Positions 60,915 to 64,000 of a stretch of 64,000 bases of DNA are shown here, in pieces. The translations under genes and the position numbers were made by a program. Every line of letters starts with the position of its first letter. The stretch's first letter is position 1. The DNA is from Gordionus sp. m RMFG-2023 (taxonomy: Eukaryota; Nematomorpha; Gordioida; Chordodea; Parachordodidae): the NCBI RefSeq assembly GCF_954871325.1, contig NC_088776.1, positions 22,554,508-22,618,507 of the forward strand. The letters run 5' to 3'. The notes beneath the pieces are model-generated. The model ran no database searches, was not told the DNA's origin, and saw only the letters and a list, made by a program, of their open reading frames with translations.

Positions 60915-61395
60915 GTTATATAGTATATTAAAATTAGTTATGCATGTATGTAAGAACTCTTTGTGTCCCTCGCATAGGCGTATCTGATTTTGCTAAGTAG
61001 GGGGAAATCATTATTAGATAAATTTTCCCCATTCATTTTATTAGAGATCTTATGGTCCACTTATTGTAAGCCTTTGGCTTTATTAGATTTTTATATAAAT
61101 AATTTTGGGTTTTCACCTTTTTTGAAATTAAAATCCTATTTGGAAAAAAAATTTGAATCATAGTCATTATTTTTAAAATTTATTAACTTTTGCTAATTTT
61201 CCTTTTAAATTCTTCCTTATTATGATATATTGTAAATATTTTTTGGGAAGAGGGAGGGGTGGGGAGGGGGGGGGTATATGGAGGAATAATTTTTATTAGC
61301 TTAAAATGATATTTACTAGAACAAGCAAATTTACGTGTTATAAGAAAAATACACTTATTATAATTTTTTGTTAAATATTGTCAATTGTGTAAAAC
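60915..61395. other. Start of next transporter intron or downstream stretch
   Basis: AT-rich, with an isolated transposon-end-like word (CATAGGCGTATCTGATTTTGC) near 60976 and a G run near 61255-61275. No exon of the transporter was found. Confidence 0.45.
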
Positions 61396-61689
61396 TAGTG
61401 TTGTTAAAGTAAATAGTAACAAGTAATTGCTAAAAAATAACTGTAACTAGTTATATTTTAAAAATTGTAACTAGAAACTGTAACTAGTTATATTTTTTGA
61501 GATGTAACTGCTAAAAGTAACTAGTTACTTTTAAAATATATATATGTATAAATCTAAATAATATATTCCAGTAAATAATTTTATTTTTAATATGTTTTTT
61601 TAAAAAATAATTTATTAAAATTATAATACTATATCTATATTCTATGTAAAAATATATAATTAAAAGAAGAGAAATTAAATAAAATAATG

Positions 61690-62990
61690 TATTTATTGGT
61701 GGGCGGAGCTTAATGACCCATGTATAGATATACATTTGGATCGACAAATTTTGATTGATATTCTTTGTCGTAGGTAGTAGCCTTTTTTGGATCACCTGTG
61801 ATTAAACGTAACCTTTGCCCTATTGTTTTAAATAATTTTAGGGCTTTGGGTCCAAATGATCCACAGGTGTCTTAGACTACCAGAACAAACAAAAGATTAT
61901 TAAGGTGGCTATATTTATTTGTTTTTGTATTAGTTGAAATAAAAAGATCTGGCAAAACGATCTACACATGGATAATCCCAAGCGAGGGGTATATTTTGGT
62001 TCCAAGGGACTAGCGTCATTCAATCAGGGCTGACAGAGGGTTCCAGTGTAGAAGGAATATTTGCGGATTTCAAGATTTTATTGATGATCGAATTGATGGC
62101 ATAGTGCCTGGATAATTTGCCTTTTGAAAACGACAGTATGGGGGGGGGGGGTCTAAGTCTATCGATATGAGTTTCACAAGGGACAAATAATGTCGGCGTT
62201 ACGATTTCACAAAACGAAGACCTATAGCTATTTTAAGTTCTTCGTTAGTTAATAAACAAGCGTAAATTAGAACTAGGTACAGTTTCTAACTATTCGTAGC
62301 CAAGGTGGCATATGACTGAGGCTGGAATTATTTGATCCAGCAAAAGTCGTATTGTTGTCATTCTGTATACTCGGGGTTGGGTTTAAGGGGAGAAAGAGCG
62401 ATGGAGATTTTCTTTGAACAGCTTTGAAATGTAAGTATTCAACGCAATGCTGTATCAATGGTAAATTTCAGTCTCTTTGTCTTAAATTTGGATATGAGCG
62501 GCTTGGAGAATCTTTGCTCCAGAGGTTTAATGCTAGCATATGATGTGAATTCGATAGTATTCAAGTCTCCAAGTGTGTATAGAAATTTAGCAACTGAGGA
62601 TAAAAAGGCTGAAATGCTTAAAAATATCGGGGAATGGATACCTATACCACCTAGCTTTGGTGGAAGGGTAGCTTGCATACTGAAGAGTGAAGAGAATTTG
62701 ATATTTAAAATAGATTCGAGAGTATTTTTATAATGAACTACAAGGTCTTATAATATTTCAAGGGACATGAAAATTGTTGATGAACGAAAGGCATGTAAAA
62801 TTTTAGGAATGAATAAAAAATATTTAAATAAATAAAAAGCCTGATGAGCAGGTAAATCTTTTAAAATATTTTTATTTCTATTGAATTTGACAAGAAATTC
62901 ATCTCTGAAATGAAATATTGCACTTTCACCTCCAATGGGTGTACCTAGGTGGGTAAACTTAGTTTTGTTCACTACAATAAAATTTTCAGG
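61690..62990 (-). pseudogene. LINE C-terminal fragment, copy 3
   Basis: On the minus strand from the right: a reverse-transcriptase thumb-like region (FTHLGTPIGGESAI and LFKYFLFIPKILHAF), then QATLPPKLGGIGIHSP with SISAFLSSV, then the tail TNKYSHLNNLLFVLVV and GPKALKLFKTIGQRLRLITG. These blocks match the family seen at 34032-34980 and 36660-37290 and reach further upstream than either. The endonuclease-like middle is poorly preserved. Several frame changes mark it as dead. Confidence 0.72.
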
Positions 62991-63412
62991 TGGGCAGACC
63001 TATTTAAGGGTGTGATAAATTAATTTTAAAATAAACTAATTTTAAAATTTATTAATTTAAAATTTTGTAATGTCTGATTGTGTTCACAAAGGATATGCAA
63101 CAAAAATATAATTTCCCGTCCAAATAGATTTTCTTTTCTTAAATTGTTACATTGCTGGGTTTCATAATTTAGTAACCAAATTCAATTAATAAACCTATTT
63201 TTATTATATCTCTTTATATTTAGCACAATATTTTCCATATTTTTTGCCCTCAAGTTGCTGGTAATATTTATGGAATTTCATATAAATGTTTTTTTTTAAA
63301 TTTTACTAAATTAGATCATAGAACTTAGTATAAGGAACGACAAAAACTTGGATTATTTTAGAATTAATTAATTTTTGAATAAACGACTAAATTAGTAATT
63401 ATTACTTACTAA

Positions 63413-63613
63413 TTAAGAAAAGTTTTCAGGCCAGGCCTGGATTTTTTAAAAATATATTATATTTATTTTTGATTTTATAGCTAATAATGGCGATTTCAAA
63501 TATTTTTTTTTAAAATATACGGCCTGGCCTAGATATATTTTTAAAAAAAATTAAAATACATCCCGGCCTGTGTACCCGGACCGTGCTTAGTGCCGGGCCT
63601 GCAGGTCTCAAAT
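63413..63613. repeat. GC-rich repeat, CAGAGATCTGCAA family, diverged copy
   Basis: The left part GTTTTCAGGCCAGGCCTGG resembles the left end of 11265-11644, and the right end GGGCCTGCAGGTCTCA carries the family terminus. The middle (TTTTATAGCTAATAATGGCG) matches 49140-49165. No target duplication is readable. Confidence 0.65.
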
Positions 63614-64000
63614 AATATTCTATTTTCCGATATTTTTTTTCGGTTTAATTATTTTTTTATATAAATAAATTGTATATATTTTTCCAAATAATTGATTATA
63701 ATTATTATATCCTAATTTTTTTATTAAATAAATGCGTTCAGTAAATAAATAGTGCGTTTATGAATGATATATAAAGTAACTTATTATGTAACTAGTTACT
63801 TTTGAAATATAACTGTAACAAATGTAACTAGTAACTGCAACTAGTTATATTTTTACCAATGAAACTAGTAACTGTAACTAGTTATATTTCAAGGTTACTT
63901 TTAAAAACACTAGTAAAAACGATTATGATTTATATGTATGAAACGGGTCTTTATTGATTTATTATCAAACATAAAATAATATATACTATTTTTTTATCCA

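Larger units (their letters stand above)
61396..63912. mobile_element. Probable hAT-type element hosting a LINE fragment
   Basis: The ends TAGTGTTGTTAAAGTAA and TTACTTTTAAAAACACTA are near inverses, and both subterminal zones are crowded with AACTAGTTA and GTAACTAGTTA words (61430-61540 and 63775-63895). The 8-bp flanks TGTAAAAC and GTAAAAAC do not match well, so these may be the ends of two different copies. Inside lie the LINE fragment 61690-62990 and a GC-rich repeat (63413-63613). Confidence 0.5.

Noticed and set aside
60976-61060. Next choline transporter exon after FGGIPWQ
   Set aside because: A short open stretch begins with Ala-Tyr, but it does not continue like the family and its DNA resembles a transposon terminus.
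1-64000. tRNA, rRNA, CRISPR array or bacterial operon
   Set aside because: No cloverleaf-like B-box sequence, rRNA core or spaced direct-repeat array was seen, and spliced animal genes exclude a bacterial source.

Overview
The window is AT-rich, intron-bearing eukaryotic DNA from an invertebrate metazoan. Two host genes can be recognised, both on the + strand. One is a divergent Cdc20/fizzy gene (seven exons, about 8618-28778). The other is the 5' part of a high-affinity choline transporter gene of the SLC5A7/CHT1 type (53760-60914, continuing past the right edge). A choline re-uptake transporter implies an animal with cholinergic neurons. I cannot name the lineage. The two genes have no functional link; they are neighbours in a repeat-rich landscape.

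Layout. 1-5.4 kb holds an old, broken Ty3/gypsy-like LTR retrotransposon (535-5352) with both LTRs and a 5-bp target duplication. 5.4-8.6 kb is intergenic with small repeats. 8.6-28.8 kb is Cdc20. Its second intron (9251-23138, about 13.9 kb) is packed with DNA transposons: a 3-kb long-inverted-repeat (foldback) element, a hAT nested inside another hAT, a third hAT of exactly 2,000 bp, and short hAT-type MITEs, many with readable 8-bp target duplications. 28.8-44 kb is intergenic, with two C-terminal fragments of one LINE family, MITEs and G/C-run hairpins. 44.05-51.58 kb is a large inverted repeat (arms about 1.2-1.4 kb, spacer about 4 kb). One arm carries an 850-bp hAT insertion and the other preserves the matching empty site. 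53.8-60.9 kb is the choline transporter, followed by a third LINE fragment (61.7-63.0 kb) enclosed by hAT-like ends.

The most useful observations are: a phase-compatible candidate cassette exon in the choline transporter (55729-55791); a Cdc20 that keeps the C-box, Mad2-binding-like motif and IR tail but has a shortened propeller loop; the empty-site/filled-site pair that dates a hAT insertion after an inverted duplication; and several MITE and foldback families defined here from their own termini. No rRNA, tRNA, CRISPR array or clear promoter was found. No wholly novel system is proven. An unidentified coding relic at 57.0-58.9 kb and unassigned open frames at 31.7 and 40.7-41.2 kb remain unexplained.
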